This document shows positions 23,505 through 30,854 of a stretch of 31,250 nucleotides of DNA, in pieces (the first letter of the stretch is position 1; every line of letters starts with the position of its first letter). The notes beneath the pieces were generated by a model. It was not told the DNA's origin. It did no database searches and saw only the letters and a list, made by a program, of their open reading frames with translations. The stretch is taken from positions 1-31,250 of the forward strand of contig JAJFUG010000010.1 of NCBI GenBank assembly GCA_021372515.1, in the 5' to 3' direction. This DNA comes from a bacterium. Its GTDB lineage: Bacteria > Gemmatimonadota > Glassbacteria > GWA2-58-10. Position numbers and translations under genes: made by a program.

Positions 23505-24734
23505 ATGAAGCAGAAAATACTTGCCATACTGCGCATGCTCGGTCCGGGCCTGATCATCGCGGCCGTGGTCCTGGGCCCCGGCTCGATCAGCTCGATCAGC
23601 GCCAACGGCTCGATCATGGGCGCCAGGATGCTCTGGCTGCTGGTGCTCTGCGGGGCGTTCATGCTCAGCTACACCGTGCTTGCGGCGCGTTTCGGCGCGA
23701 TGAACGGGAAAAAGTTTCTCACCCACCTGGCTGAGCGCTACGGGCGCTGGCTGAGCGTGGTGATCGGCATCTGCGCTTTCACGGTCTGCGCCGGTTTTCA
23801 GGGCGGCAACAACATCGGTGTGGGCATGGCGATGAGCACTCTGCTGGGCGGCACTGTGGGGATGTGGGCTGTGGTGTTCACCGTGCTCTCGATCGCGTTC
23901 ATGTTTTTCTTCCGCAAGCTGTACCAGGCGGTGGAAAAGCTGATGATGGGCCTGGTGGTGTTGATGATCCTGGCTTTCGCCGGTAACCTGCTGGTCGCGC
24001 TGCCGGAGCCCTCGGTGGTGCTGCGCGGGCTTGTCCCGAGCTGGCCGGAGGATGGCAACGTGATCCAGTTGGTGGCCATTGTCTCCACCACCTTTTCGGT
24101 CATGGCGGCCCTGTTCCAGGCCTACCTGGTGCAGGAGAAAAACTGGGGTCCCGATCAGGCGGGCGAGTCGATCCGCGACTCCGTGGTCGGTATCTTCGCC
24201 CTCAGCCTGATCTCAATAATGATCATGCTCACCGCAGCCACGGTGCTGTTCCCCAAGGGGATCAAGGTGACCGGGGCGGCCGACATGGCGGTGCAGCTCG
24301 AGCCGCTGCTGGGACGCAGCGCCAAGTGGCTGTTCTGCGCCGGGCTGTGGGGGGCCTCGTTCTCCTCGTTCCTGGGCAACGCGGTCCTGGGGGGCACGAT
24401 CCTGTCGGATGGCCTGGGCCTGGGAGGGGGACGGGTGGAGAGTCTGCCGACCAAGATCATCGGCACGCTCATCATGCTGATCGGCATGAGCATCGCCATA
24501 ATAACCGGCGGCAGGCAGCCGGTGGAGATGATCATCGTGCTCCAGGCCGCGATCATCATCGCCGTGCCGCTGACCGCTTTCTTCATCCTCAAGGAATCCA
24601 ACAGCCGGGAGGTGATGGGCGAGGCCACCCCGTCCTGGTGGCTGAACCTGACAGCAGTGGCCGGACTCGTGGCCGTGCTGTTCCTGGCCTGGAAATCTTT
24701 CGAGCGGATCGCCGCGCTGATCGGCAACGGTTGA
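23505..24734 (+). CDS. Divergent Nramp-family (SLC11-like) transporter
   Basis: A 409-aa inner-membrane protein with about 11 membrane helices. The N-terminal LGPGLIIAAVVLGPGSISSI aligns with TM1 of Nramp transporters, but the metal-binding DPGN reads GPGS. The TM6 segment TFSVMAALFQAYLVQEKNW lacks the canonical MPH. Proteins of this superfamily normally carry Mn2+ or Fe2+ with protons; loss of the Asp, Asn, and Pro-His suggests other ions or a different substrate. The ending KESNSREVMGE and the general helix pattern support the family. GAGGAAGG lies about 10 nt before the ATG. Divergent groups such as Mg2+ transporters exist in the superfamily, so the substrate should be left open. Confidence 0.82.
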   Translation: MKQKILAILRMLGPGLIIAAVVLGPGSISSISANGSIMGARMLWLLVLCGAFMLSYTVLAARFGAMNGKKFLTHLAERYGRWLSVVIGICAFTVCAGFQGGNNIGVGMAMSTLLGGTVGMWAVVFTVLSIAFMFFFRKLYQAVEKLMMGLVVLMILAFAGNLLVALPEPSVVLRGLVPSWPEDGNVIQLVAIVSTTFSVMAALFQAYLVQEKNWGPDQAGESIRDSVVGIFALSLISIMIMLTAATVLFPKGIKVTGAADMAVQLEPLLGRSAKWLFCAGLWGASFSSFLGNAVLGGTILSDGLGLGGGRVESLPTKIIGTLIMLIGMSIAIITGGRQPVEMIIVLQAAIIIAVPLTAFFILKESNSREVMGEATPSWWLNLTAVAGLVAVLFLAWKSFERIAALIGNG

Positions 24735-24753
24735 AAAAAGCGCCCGTCGCGGT

Positions 24754-24782
24754 TTGACCTCCCGTCGCTCAGGAGCTATTAT
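24754..24782 (+). promoter_or_regulatory. Promoter for the LysE-family gene
   Basis: TTGACC (24754-24759) is followed after 17 bp by TATTAT (24777-24782). Transcription would start near 24789, only a few bases before the GGGAGGG ribosome-binding site at 24791-24797, so the leader is very short. Confidence 0.65.
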
Positions 24783-24800
24783 ATCATTCAGGGAGGGATG

Positions 24801-25451
24801 ATGGACAGCTTGGCCGGCATTTTCCTGGGCTCATTCCTGATCGGGTTCTCCGGCGCGATGATGCCCGGGCCGATGTTCGTGGTGGTGGTGGGGCAGAGCC
24901 CGCGGCGGGGTTTCATGGCCGGGCCGCTGGTGGTGCTGGGCCACGGCCTGCTGGAGGCGACCCTGGTCGGCGCGGTGATCCTGGGCCTGGCCCGGCTGCT
25001 CAGCGCCCCGACTGTCATCTCGACCGTGGCCGTGATCGGCGGCCTGGTGCTGCTCTACATGGGCGCCGACATGCTGCGCTCGGCCGGACGGCTGAGCCTG
25101 TACGGCGCTGAGGGCGATACCGGGGCCGTGGCGGAACGGAGCCTCCACCCGGTCCTGTCCGGCATCCTGACCAGCCTGGCCAACCCCTACTGGACCATCT
25201 GGTGGGCCACGGTGGGCCTGGGCTACCTCCTTCTGGCCGGAAAGCTCGGCTGGGCCGGGCTGACCGCTTTCCTGAGCGGCCATGTCCTGAGCGACCTGGT
25301 CTGGTACACGGCGGTCTCCTCGCTGGTCTCCGGGGGACGGCGCTGGCTCACCGACCGGGTCTACAGGGGCCTCATCCGGGCCTGCGCGGTGGGACTGCTA
25401 TTTTTCGCGCTCTATTTCGGCTGGCACGGCCTGAGCGGCATCCAGGTCTGA
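24801..25451 (+). CDS. LysE/RhtB-family transporter
   Basis: A 216-aa inner-membrane protein with about six hydrophobic helices, matching LysE/RhtB-type exporters of amino acids or related small compounds. The first helix carries the family segment SGAMMPGPMFVVV, followed by the loop GQSPRRGFMAGP with conserved Gly and Arg. The central loop (about residues 92-120) is followed by TSLANPYWTIWW. Two ATG codons lie in tandem (24798, 24801). GGGAGGG abuts the first, so the second is the better spaced start. It has its own promoter with a very short leader. The exported substrate cannot be told from the sequence. Confidence 0.88.
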   Translation: MDSLAGIFLGSFLIGFSGAMMPGPMFVVVVGQSPRRGFMAGPLVVLGHGLLEATLVGAVILGLARLLSAPTVISTVAVIGGLVLLYMGADMLRSAGRLSLYGAEGDTGAVAERSLHPVLSGILTSLANPYWTIWWATVGLGYLLLAGKLGWAGLTAFLSGHVLSDLVWYTAVSSLVSGGRRWLTDRVYRGLIRACAVGLLFFALYFGWHGLSGIQV

Positions 25452-25540
25452 GCGCCAGCCGGATTTAAGCTCCGGACTGTCCGGTCCGGGCTCCTGTGGC
25501 ACGTTACCCGATCGTTTATCCCTGTATGGGAACTACTGCG

Positions 25541-27031
25541 ATGAAATGCAACGACATGCATGTTCTGTTCGCCGCGTCGGAAATGGTGCCTTTCGCCCAG
25601 ACCGGCGGGCTGGGGGATGTGATCGGGGCGCTGCCCGCGGCCCTGGCGCAGCTGGGGCTGAAAGTCTCGGTGGTGCTGCCCTGCTACCGCGGAGTGCTCC
25701 AGTCGGGCCTGGACCTCAAGCCAGTGCCGGGGGAATATTCGGTCCCGCTGGGCGGGCGCGGTCTGGGCTACAGCCTGCTCGAGACCACGGTGGACGGGGT
25801 GCAGCTTTATTTCGTCGACCGGCGGGATTTTTTCGACCGGGACGGCCTGTACCTGGACAGCAGCACCGGCGCGGACTGGTTCGACAACGGGGAGCGGTTC
25901 GCCTTTTTCAGCCGCGCCGTGGTGGACCTGGCCCTGGTCCTGGAGCCCAGGCCCAGGATAGTCCACTGCCACGACTGGCAGACCGGCCTGGCGCCGGCCT
26001 ACCTGTCCACCCTGTTCGGCCAGGACCGGCGTTTCGAGCACACTGCCAGCGTGTTCACTATCCACAACATCGGCTACCAGGGGATTTTTCCCAAGGATTT
26101 TCTGCCCCAGACCGGTCTGGACTGGTCGGTGTTCACCCCGGAGGGGCTGGAGTTCTACGACCGGATCAGCCTGCTCAAGGCCGGGATCGCCTATTGTGAC
26201 GCCCTGACCACGGTCAGCGTAAAATACGCCGAGGAGATCCAGACTGAGGAGTACGGTTTCGGGCTGGACGGGGCGGTGCGCGCCCAGAACCAGAAGCTGC
26301 ACGGTATCCTCAACGGGGCCGACTACTCCCGCTGGGACCCGTCCACGGATGAGTCCCTGCCCCGGCGCTACAGCCTGGAGGATTCCTCGGGCAAGGACGA
26401 GTGCAAGAAGGCCCTTCTGCGTGAGATGAATCTCGACCCGGATGGCGGCCGCCCGCTGATCGGCATGGTCACCCGCCTGGCGGCCCAGAAAGGCATCGAT
26501 ATCCTGCTTGGCGCGCTCGACCGGATCATGGAACAGGAGGTGAACCTGGTGCTGCTGGGTCAGGGCAGCCGCGAGCTGGAGGAGGCCCTGAGCTGGCAGG
26601 AGGGGCGTTTCCCAGAGCGTATGCGGGTGCATATTTCCTTCGATGAGCGCCTCAGCCGCCTGATCGAGGCGGGGAGCGACTTTTTCCTGATGCCCAGCCG
26701 CTACGAGCCCTCGGGCCTCAACCAGATCTACAGCCTGCGCTACGGGACTGTCCCCATAGTGCGCGCCACCGGCGGACTGGACGATACGATCCTGGATGTG
26801 GAGGACGCCCCGGTGGCGGGCAACGGTTTCAAGTTCCAGCCCTACACCTCCGAGGCCCTGGCCGGGTGTGTCGAGCGGGCGGTGCGCTTCTACCGCGAGC
26901 GTCCCGCCGACTGGAAGAAGCTGATGGAGCGGGCGTTCCGCGAGGATTTCTCCTGGCCGCGCTCGGCCGAGCGCTATCTGGAGGTCTACTGCTGGGCCAG
27001 CGCCCGCCGCAGTGGCCGTAATGTCACCTGA
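25541..27031 (+). CDS. glgA: Glycogen/starch synthase (ADP-glucose type)
   Basis: Transfers glucose from ADP-glucose to the non-reducing end of an alpha-1,4-glucan; cytosolic GT5 enzyme. The 496-aa reading has the N-terminal catalytic lobe (HVLFAASEMVPF, GGLGDVIGALPAAL), HCHDWQTGLAP, FTIHNIGYQG, and in the second lobe GMVTRLAAQKGIDIL and SRYEPSGLNQIYSLRYGTVPIV with the E-x7-E pattern. The usual KTGGL, whose Lys binds ADP-glucose, reads QTGGL, and the CGLTQ-type Cys reads Ser. The start is uncertain: ATG 25541 or ATG 25556 (which aligns the Gln with Lys15 of E. coli GlgA). No clear ribosome-binding site decides it. The gene overlaps the next by 11 bp. No other glycogen genes are in the window. 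Confidence 0.92.
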   Translation: MKCNDMHVLFAASEMVPFAQTGGLGDVIGALPAALAQLGLKVSVVLPCYRGVLQSGLDLKPVPGEYSVPLGGRGLGYSLLETTVDGVQLYFVDRRDFFDRDGLYLDSSTGADWFDNGERFAFFSRAVVDLALVLEPRPRIVHCHDWQTGLAPAYLSTLFGQDRRFEHTASVFTIHNIGYQGIFPKDFLPQTGLDWSVFTPEGLEFYDRISLLKAGIAYCDALTTVSVKYAEEIQTEEYGFGLDGAVRAQNQKLHGILNGADYSRWDPSTDESLPRRYSLEDSSGKDECKKALLREMNLDPDGGRPLIGMVTRLAAQKGIDILLGALDRIMEQEVNLVLLGQGSRELEEALSWQEGRFPERMRVHISFDERLSRLIEAGSDFFLMPSRYEPSGLNQIYSLRYGTVPIVRATGGLDDTILDVEDAPVAGNGFKFQPYTSEALAGCVERAVRFYRERPADWKKLMERAFREDFSWPRSAERYLEVYCWASARRSGRNVT

Positions 27032-27686
27032 CACACTCGATCCGCCCGAACGGAGGACTGCCCTGGAAACCTGTCCCCCCGACAGCCGCGGCCCGCTCCG
27101 GGCGGCCAAGGACGCCCTGCGCCGCACTGTGCTCGAACGCCGCGCCGCGCAGGCGCCTGAACTCCTGGCGCAATGGAGCCGGTCGGTCCGGAGCCGCCTG
27201 GAGGGCCTGGCCCTCTGGCAAAGCTGCCGTTTCCCCTGCATCTACATCAGCGCCAAGCCCGGCGAGGTGGACACCCACGGCCTGATCCGCGGCGCCCTGG
27301 AGTCGGGAAAGCGGGTCTGCGTGCCGCTTACCCACCCCGGCGATCCGGAGCTCGAGATAATCGAGATCACCCACCTCGACCCGCTGGTGCCCGGCCCGTT
27401 CGGCCTGCTCGACCCCGCCCAGGAAAACCGGAAGTCCCTGATCGCGCCCGCCTGGGACCTTGTGCTTGCACCTGGCCTGGCGTTCGACCGGCTCGGCCAC
27501 CGGATCGGGTTCGGCCGCGGCTACTATGACCGTCTGCTGCGCCGTCGCCGGGTGGCCGCTGCGGCGCTGGCTTTTTCGTTCCAGATCATGCCTGAATTTG
27601 CCGTCTCGCCCGAGGATATCGACATGGATTATGTCGTTACGGAGCAAGAGGTTGTCCATGTCTGCCGGAACAGGGTCACGCCCTGA
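27021..27686 (+). CDS. 5-formyltetrahydrofolate cyclo-ligase
   Basis: Converts 5-formyl-THF to 5,10-methenyl-THF with ATP, returning folate to the one-carbon pool. The 221-aa protein has the family structure. The LRAAKDALRRTVLERR start leads to the catalytic/ATP-binding lobe, a YISAKPGEVDTHGLI strand, and the signature LAFDRLGHRIGFGRGYYDRLL (Gly-rich loop and YYD). The start was placed at ATG 27021, overlapping the end of glgA by 11 bp; GTG 27012 is an alternative. The overlap implies a shared transcript with glgA. No substitution in the signature is seen. Confidence 0.93.
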   Translation: MSPDTLDPPERRTALETCPPDSRGPLRAAKDALRRTVLERRAAQAPELLAQWSRSVRSRLEGLALWQSCRFPCIYISAKPGEVDTHGLIRGALESGKRVCVPLTHPGDPELEIIEITHLDPLVPGPFGLLDPAQENRKSLIAPAWDLVLAPGLAFDRLGHRIGFGRGYYDRLLRRRRVAAAALAFSFQIMPEFAVSPEDIDMDYVVTEQEVVHVCRNRVTP

Positions 27687-27696
27687 ACCAATATTC

Positions 27697-27725
27697 TTTA
27701 CTTTTTCAGTCTGATTTGATATTAT
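27697..27725 (+). promoter_or_regulatory. Promoter for the arginine decarboxylase operon
   Basis: TTTACT (27697-27702) is followed after 17 bp by TATTAT (27720-27725). The expected start is near 27732, giving about 70 nt of leader before the TTG start at 27802. A second candidate, TTGACG at 27744, has no good -10. Confidence 0.55.
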
Positions 27726-27801
27726 AAATTTCTGTTCCGTGAATTGACGGCCAGTCGATTTCTCCCGCGAAAACCGTAACTCACTCGGAGGATGAAACGA
27801 G

Positions 27802-28347
27802 TTGTACGTACCGACCAGGATATTCCTCACCAAGGGAGTCGGCCATCACAAGGAGAAGCTCACCAGCTTCGAGATGGCTCTGCGTAAGGCCCGGATAGCG
27901 CAATTCAACCTCGTGAAGGTTTCGAGTATTTTCCCGCCCCGCTGCCGGGTCGTGCCGCGCTCACGAGGACTGGCTACCCTATTCGCGGGGCAGATAGTCC
28001 ATTGCGTGATGAGCGAGCAGAGCACCAACGAGCCGCATCGCCTGATCAGCGCCTCGATCGGCGTGGCTGTGCCCAAGGACCGTGAGAAACACGGCTACCT
28101 GAGCGAGCACCACGGTTTCGGCCAGACCCAGCAGCAGGCCGGCGATTACGCCGAGGACCTCGCCGCCGACATGTTCGCCACGATCATGGGTTTCGAGGTT
28201 GACCTCGAAGCCAGCTACGACGAGAAGAAAGAACTCTGGAAATTGGGCAACGAGATAGTCCACACCGCCAACATCACTCAGTCCGCGGTCGGTTCCAAGG
28301 ACGGGGGTTGGACCACGGTGATCGCGGCGGCGATCCTGATCAAGTAG
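27802..28347 (+). CDS. Pyruvoyl-dependent arginine decarboxylase
   Basis: Decarboxylates arginine to agmatine using a pyruvoyl group made by self-cleavage. The 181-aa proenzyme has the family start YVPTRIFLTKGVG, then LVKVSSIFPP, where cleavage between Ser41 and Ser42 would give a beta chain ending at Ser41 and an alpha chain with the pyruvoyl cap. The segments SASIGVAVPKD and YLSEHHGFGQT carry the probable proton-donor Glu. The start is TTG at 27802, with GGAGG 10 nt upstream; an ATG at 27792 is out of frame. The agmatinase gene follows immediately, so the pair gives an arginine-to-putrescine route. The enzyme class is common in archaea, plus scattered bacteria. Confidence 0.94.
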   Translation: MYVPTRIFLTKGVGHHKEKLTSFEMALRKARIAQFNLVKVSSIFPPRCRVVPRSRGLATLFAGQIVHCVMSEQSTNEPHRLISASIGVAVPKDREKHGYLSEHHGFGQTQQQAGDYAEDLAADMFATIMGFEVDLEASYDEKKELWKLGNEIVHTANITQSAVGSKDGGWTTVIAAAILIK

Positions 28348-28357
28348 CGTGACGACA

Positions 28358-29248
28358 ATGGAACGACTCAATTTTCTGAACCCAACTGCCGGCCCGACGG
28401 GTCTCGATGCCTGCCGGGCCGTGATTCTGCCGGCCCCGTTCGAGCGCAGCACCAGCTACGGGCACGGCGCCGCGCTGGGACCGGCCGCCATTATCGAGGC
28501 CAGCCAGCAGGTGGAGGAGTATGATCCGCTGCTGGGGATCGAGACCACCGCTTTCGGCATACACACCGCCGCGGCGGTGGACGATGACCCCGCGCTGCCG
28601 GCCGAAAAGTACCTGGAGCGCCTGGAGCAGGCCGTAGAGTCCTACCTGGAGCGCGGCAAGCTGGTGGCGACCCTGGGCGGCGAGCACAGCCTGTCCCTGG
28701 CCCCCTGGCGCGCGCACCAGAGGCGTCACCCCGGCGCCGGCATCCTGCAACTGGATGCCCATGCCGACCTGCGCGACAGCTACGAGGGCGATCCCTACAG
28801 CCACGCCTCGGTGATGCGGCGTATCCTGGAGACAGGTCCCGCCGCGGCCGTGGCCGTGGGCATCCGCAGCCTCTGCCGCGAGGAGGCCGAGCTGTACGCC
28901 GCGGGCCGGGTGCTGCTGCTGGATGCCCGCACGGTGGCCATGAGCGCCGACTGGATCGAGCGCGCCGTGGCCGCCCTGCCCGGGGAGGTCTACCTCACTA
29001 TCGACGTGGACGCCCTCGACCCGGCGGTGGCGCCCTCCACCGGCACGCCCGAGCCGGGCGGCCTGTCGTGGTATCAAATGCTGGCCCTGCTGGATGCGGT
29101 CACCGCGCGCAAGCGGGTGATCGGTTTCGACCTGGTGGAGCTGGCCCCAAACACCGGCGTGCAGTACCCGGATTTCACTTGCGCCAAGCTGGTCTACCAT
29201 CTGATCGGCCTGGTGCTCACACGCACACCAGCGGCGGGACGAGCCTGA
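28358..29248 (+). CDS. speB: Agmatinase (ureohydrolase family)
   Basis: Hydrolyses agmatine to putrescine and urea using a two-Mn centre. The 296-aa protein shows the ureohydrolase motifs in order: GGEHSLS (first His), LDAHADLRDSYEG (DAHxD), TIDVDALDPAVAPSTGTPEPGG (DxD) and FDLVELAPN. The PAPFERSTSYGHGAALGPAAII start is the agmatinase type, so this assignment is preferred to arginase or formiminoglutamase. ATG 28358 was chosen; GTG 28349, one base after the stop of the decarboxylase gene, would add three residues. Its place directly after the arginine decarboxylase supports the agmatinase role. Confidence 0.94.
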   Translation: MERLNFLNPTAGPTGLDACRAVILPAPFERSTSYGHGAALGPAAIIEASQQVEEYDPLLGIETTAFGIHTAAAVDDDPALPAEKYLERLEQAVESYLERGKLVATLGGEHSLSLAPWRAHQRRHPGAGILQLDAHADLRDSYEGDPYSHASVMRRILETGPAAAVAVGIRSLCREEAELYAAGRVLLLDARTVAMSADWIERAVAALPGEVYLTIDVDALDPAVAPSTGTPEPGGLSWYQMLALLDAVTARKRVIGFDLVELAPNTGVQYPDFTCAKLVYHLIGLVLTRTPAAGRA

Positions 29249-29266
29249 AACCGCCGGAGGTGAAAG

Positions 29267-29722
29267 ATGTCGCTGGAACAGAGACTGTTGGATGACCTCA
29301 AGGCGGCGATGAAAAGCCGCAACGAGCTGGAGACCAGTGTCCTCAGGATGCTCAAGAGCCAGCTCATGCTGAAAAAGACCGAGAAGGAAGGCGTAAAGGA
29401 GCTGAGCGACGAGGTGGTGAGCGAGGTGTTCGCCGCCTACGGCAAGAAAATCGCCGAATCGGTGGATCAGTTCCGCGCCGGCAAGCGCCAGGACTTGGTC
29501 GAGCGCACCGAGGCCGAGCTGGCCGTGATCCGCCGCTACCTTCCCGAGCCGGCCAGTGAGGAGCAGGTCCGCGCCGTTATCGCCGAGGTGGCCGCCTCGG
29601 TGGGAGCGGCCGGCCCCCAGGACATGGGCAAGGTGATGGGGCCCGCGATGGCGCGCCTCAAGGGCCGGGCGGATGGCGGCCTGGTCAGCCGTCTGGTGCG
29701 CGAGCACCTGGCCGGCAAGTGA
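29267..29722 (+). CDS. yqeY: GatB/YqeY domain protein
   Basis: A 151-aa stand-alone YqeY protein, homologous to the C-terminal tRNA-binding part of GatB. It is all-helical, with a role in tRNA or amidotransferase biology that is not settled. The pattern LEQRLLDDLKAAMKSRNELE, VLRMLKSQLM, EAELAVIRRYLPE and the ending AAGPQDMGKVMGPAMARLKGRADGGLVSRLV is typical. GGAGGTGAAAG places a strong ribosome-binding site 6-7 nt before the ATG. It follows the agmatinase gene by 18 bp and is likely on the same transcript, although no functional link to polyamines is evident. Confidence 0.94.
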   Translation: MSLEQRLLDDLKAAMKSRNELETSVLRMLKSQLMLKKTEKEGVKELSDEVVSEVFAAYGKKIAESVDQFRAGKRQDLVERTEAELAVIRRYLPEPASEEQVRAVIAEVAASVGAAGPQDMGKVMGPAMARLKGRADGGLVSRLVREHLAGK

Positions 29723-29752
29723 GCCGCCGGTATCTGACGAGTGAATCACGAG

Positions 29753-29788
29753 CGGGCCGTTTCCGGAAGCGGACGGCCCGTTGCGTTT
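29753..29788 (+). terminator. Probable terminator hairpin after yqeY
   Basis: CGGGCCGT (29753-29760) pairs with ACGGCCCG (29773-29780), with an inner CCG/CGG pairing around GAAG. The following TTGCGTTT is a poor U-tract, so efficiency is uncertain. Confidence 0.5.
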
Positions 29789-29861
29789 GAGGCTAATTTG
29801 AAGTCTTAAGTACAGTTTCCGCCTTCTGTGAAGCGGTCAGCGGCAGAATGTCCTGTGCAGA

Positions 29862-29879
29862 GGCACGGTGCGCCGTGCC
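29862..29879. repeat. Short palindrome GGCACGG/CCGTGCC
   Basis: A 7-bp perfect stem with the 4-nt loop TGCG, 31 bp before the GTAGGGGC palindrome. The two may belong to the same repeat element. Confidence 0.5.
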
Positions 29880-29910
29880 CAAGCCCCGGAGTGCTATTGT
29901 ACCGGGCAAT

Positions 29911-29938
29911 GTAGGGGCAGTTCATGAATTGCCCCTAC
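29911..29938. repeat. 28-bp GTAGGGGC palindrome
   Basis: GTAGGGGCAGTTCA is followed directly by its inverted copy (13 of 14 positions), ending in GCCCCTAC. It has the same ends as the 52-bp palindrome at 19360-19411 but a different core. It lies in the 298-bp gap before nagA, where no gene is supported. Confidence 0.75.
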
Positions 29939-30020
29939 GGCATGGTCCGGGCATAAGCTGCCACGCTGATGAACATGGTTAAAAGAACGTGAGTCGTTCA
30001 CGTAGTCGAGGAATGAGCGA

Positions 30021-30854
30021 ATGAGCGAAGCCAAGAAGATCGTACTGACCGGCGGGCGGGTGGTCACCCCGCTGGGTGTGGTGAGCGCCAACGTGGAGAT
30101 CGGCGGGGGCCGTATCCTGCGCGTGGGCGATTTCCCGGCCGCGGGCGGCCCCGGTGTGACAGTGGTCCGCCTTCACGACAGCTACGTGCTGCCCGGGCTG
30201 ATCGACATGCATATCAACGACGGGGTCTCGATCCTGAGGGGGCTCAAGACCCCCGAGCAGCACGCCGCCCGTCTGGCCGAGGTCAGCCGGGGGCTTCTGC
30301 CCCTGGGGATAACCGGCGTGTTCATGGCCACCCTGGCCTCGCCTCTGGATGAGCTGGAGGCCTACCTGGCCGGGATGGACCTGTTCCGCGAGCGCTGGAA
30401 AGCCGCCCCAATGGGCACGGAGCTTTGCGGCGCGCTGATCGAGGGCACGTTCATGAACCCCGAGAACCACGGGGCGCAAAATCCCGACTACATGTATCCG
30501 CCCTCGCGCGAGGTGCTGGACCGTCTGCTGGCACACCCCAGCGTGCGCATGGTCAATATCGCCCCCGAGTTCGGGGACACGAGCCTGGAGCTGATCGCCT
30601 ACGCCGCCGGCCGTGGGGTGATCCCGGCCGCCGGGCACTGCAAGCCCACCGCGGACCAGCTCGGCCAGGCCGTGGAGCGCGGCCTGCGCTACATCGTGCA
30701 CATGTACAACGGCCCCACGGGCAGCAGCACCAAGACCTTCGACGGCGGGGGGATGCTCGAGGGCGCGCTGCGGGATGACCGGGTCACCGCCGAGCTGATC
30801 GGCGACCTGGTGCACGTGGCCCCGGCCGTGGTGCGCGATGCGATCGGCCGCTAG
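30021..30854 (+). CDS. nagA: N-acetylglucosamine-6-phosphate deacetylase family, N-terminal part (ends at in-frame TAG)
   Basis: Family role: removes acetate from GlcNAc-6-P. The 277-aa reading has the NagA order: an N-terminal beta sandwich, PGLIDMHINDG, LIEGTFMNPENHGAQ (metal-binding Glu), MVNIAPEFGD, AAGHCKPTADQ (His), YIVHMYNGPTG (His) and LIGDLVHVAPAV. It ends at TAG 30852-30854, but the same frame continues as the rest of the family. As read, the product would lack the catalytic Asp of the SDVM segment and so would probably be inactive unless the stop is read through. ATG 30021 has GAGG 9 nt upstream; ATGAGCGA is duplicated at 30013 and 30021. A hairpin ACGTGA/TCACGT lies at 29987-30003. 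Confidence 0.85.
   Translation: MSEAKKIVLTGGRVVTPLGVVSANVEIGGGRILRVGDFPAAGGPGVTVVRLHDSYVLPGLIDMHINDGVSILRGLKTPEQHAARLAEVSRGLLPLGITGVFMATLASPLDELEAYLAGMDLFRERWKAAPMGTELCGALIEGTFMNPENHGAQNPDYMYPPSREVLDRLLAHPSVRMVNIAPEFGDTSLELIAYAAGRGVIPAAGHCKPTADQLGQAVERGLRYIVHMYNGPTGSSTKTFDGGGMLEGALRDDRVTAELIGDLVHVAPAVVRDAIGR

Noticed and set aside
25412-27241. Long antisense open frames, such as this 609-codon one over glgA and similar ones over the helicase, serA and agmatinase genes
   Set aside because: They mirror the codon structure of well-supported genes in high-GC DNA. They lack motifs and are rich in His, Gln, Gly and Arg as expected for shadow frames.
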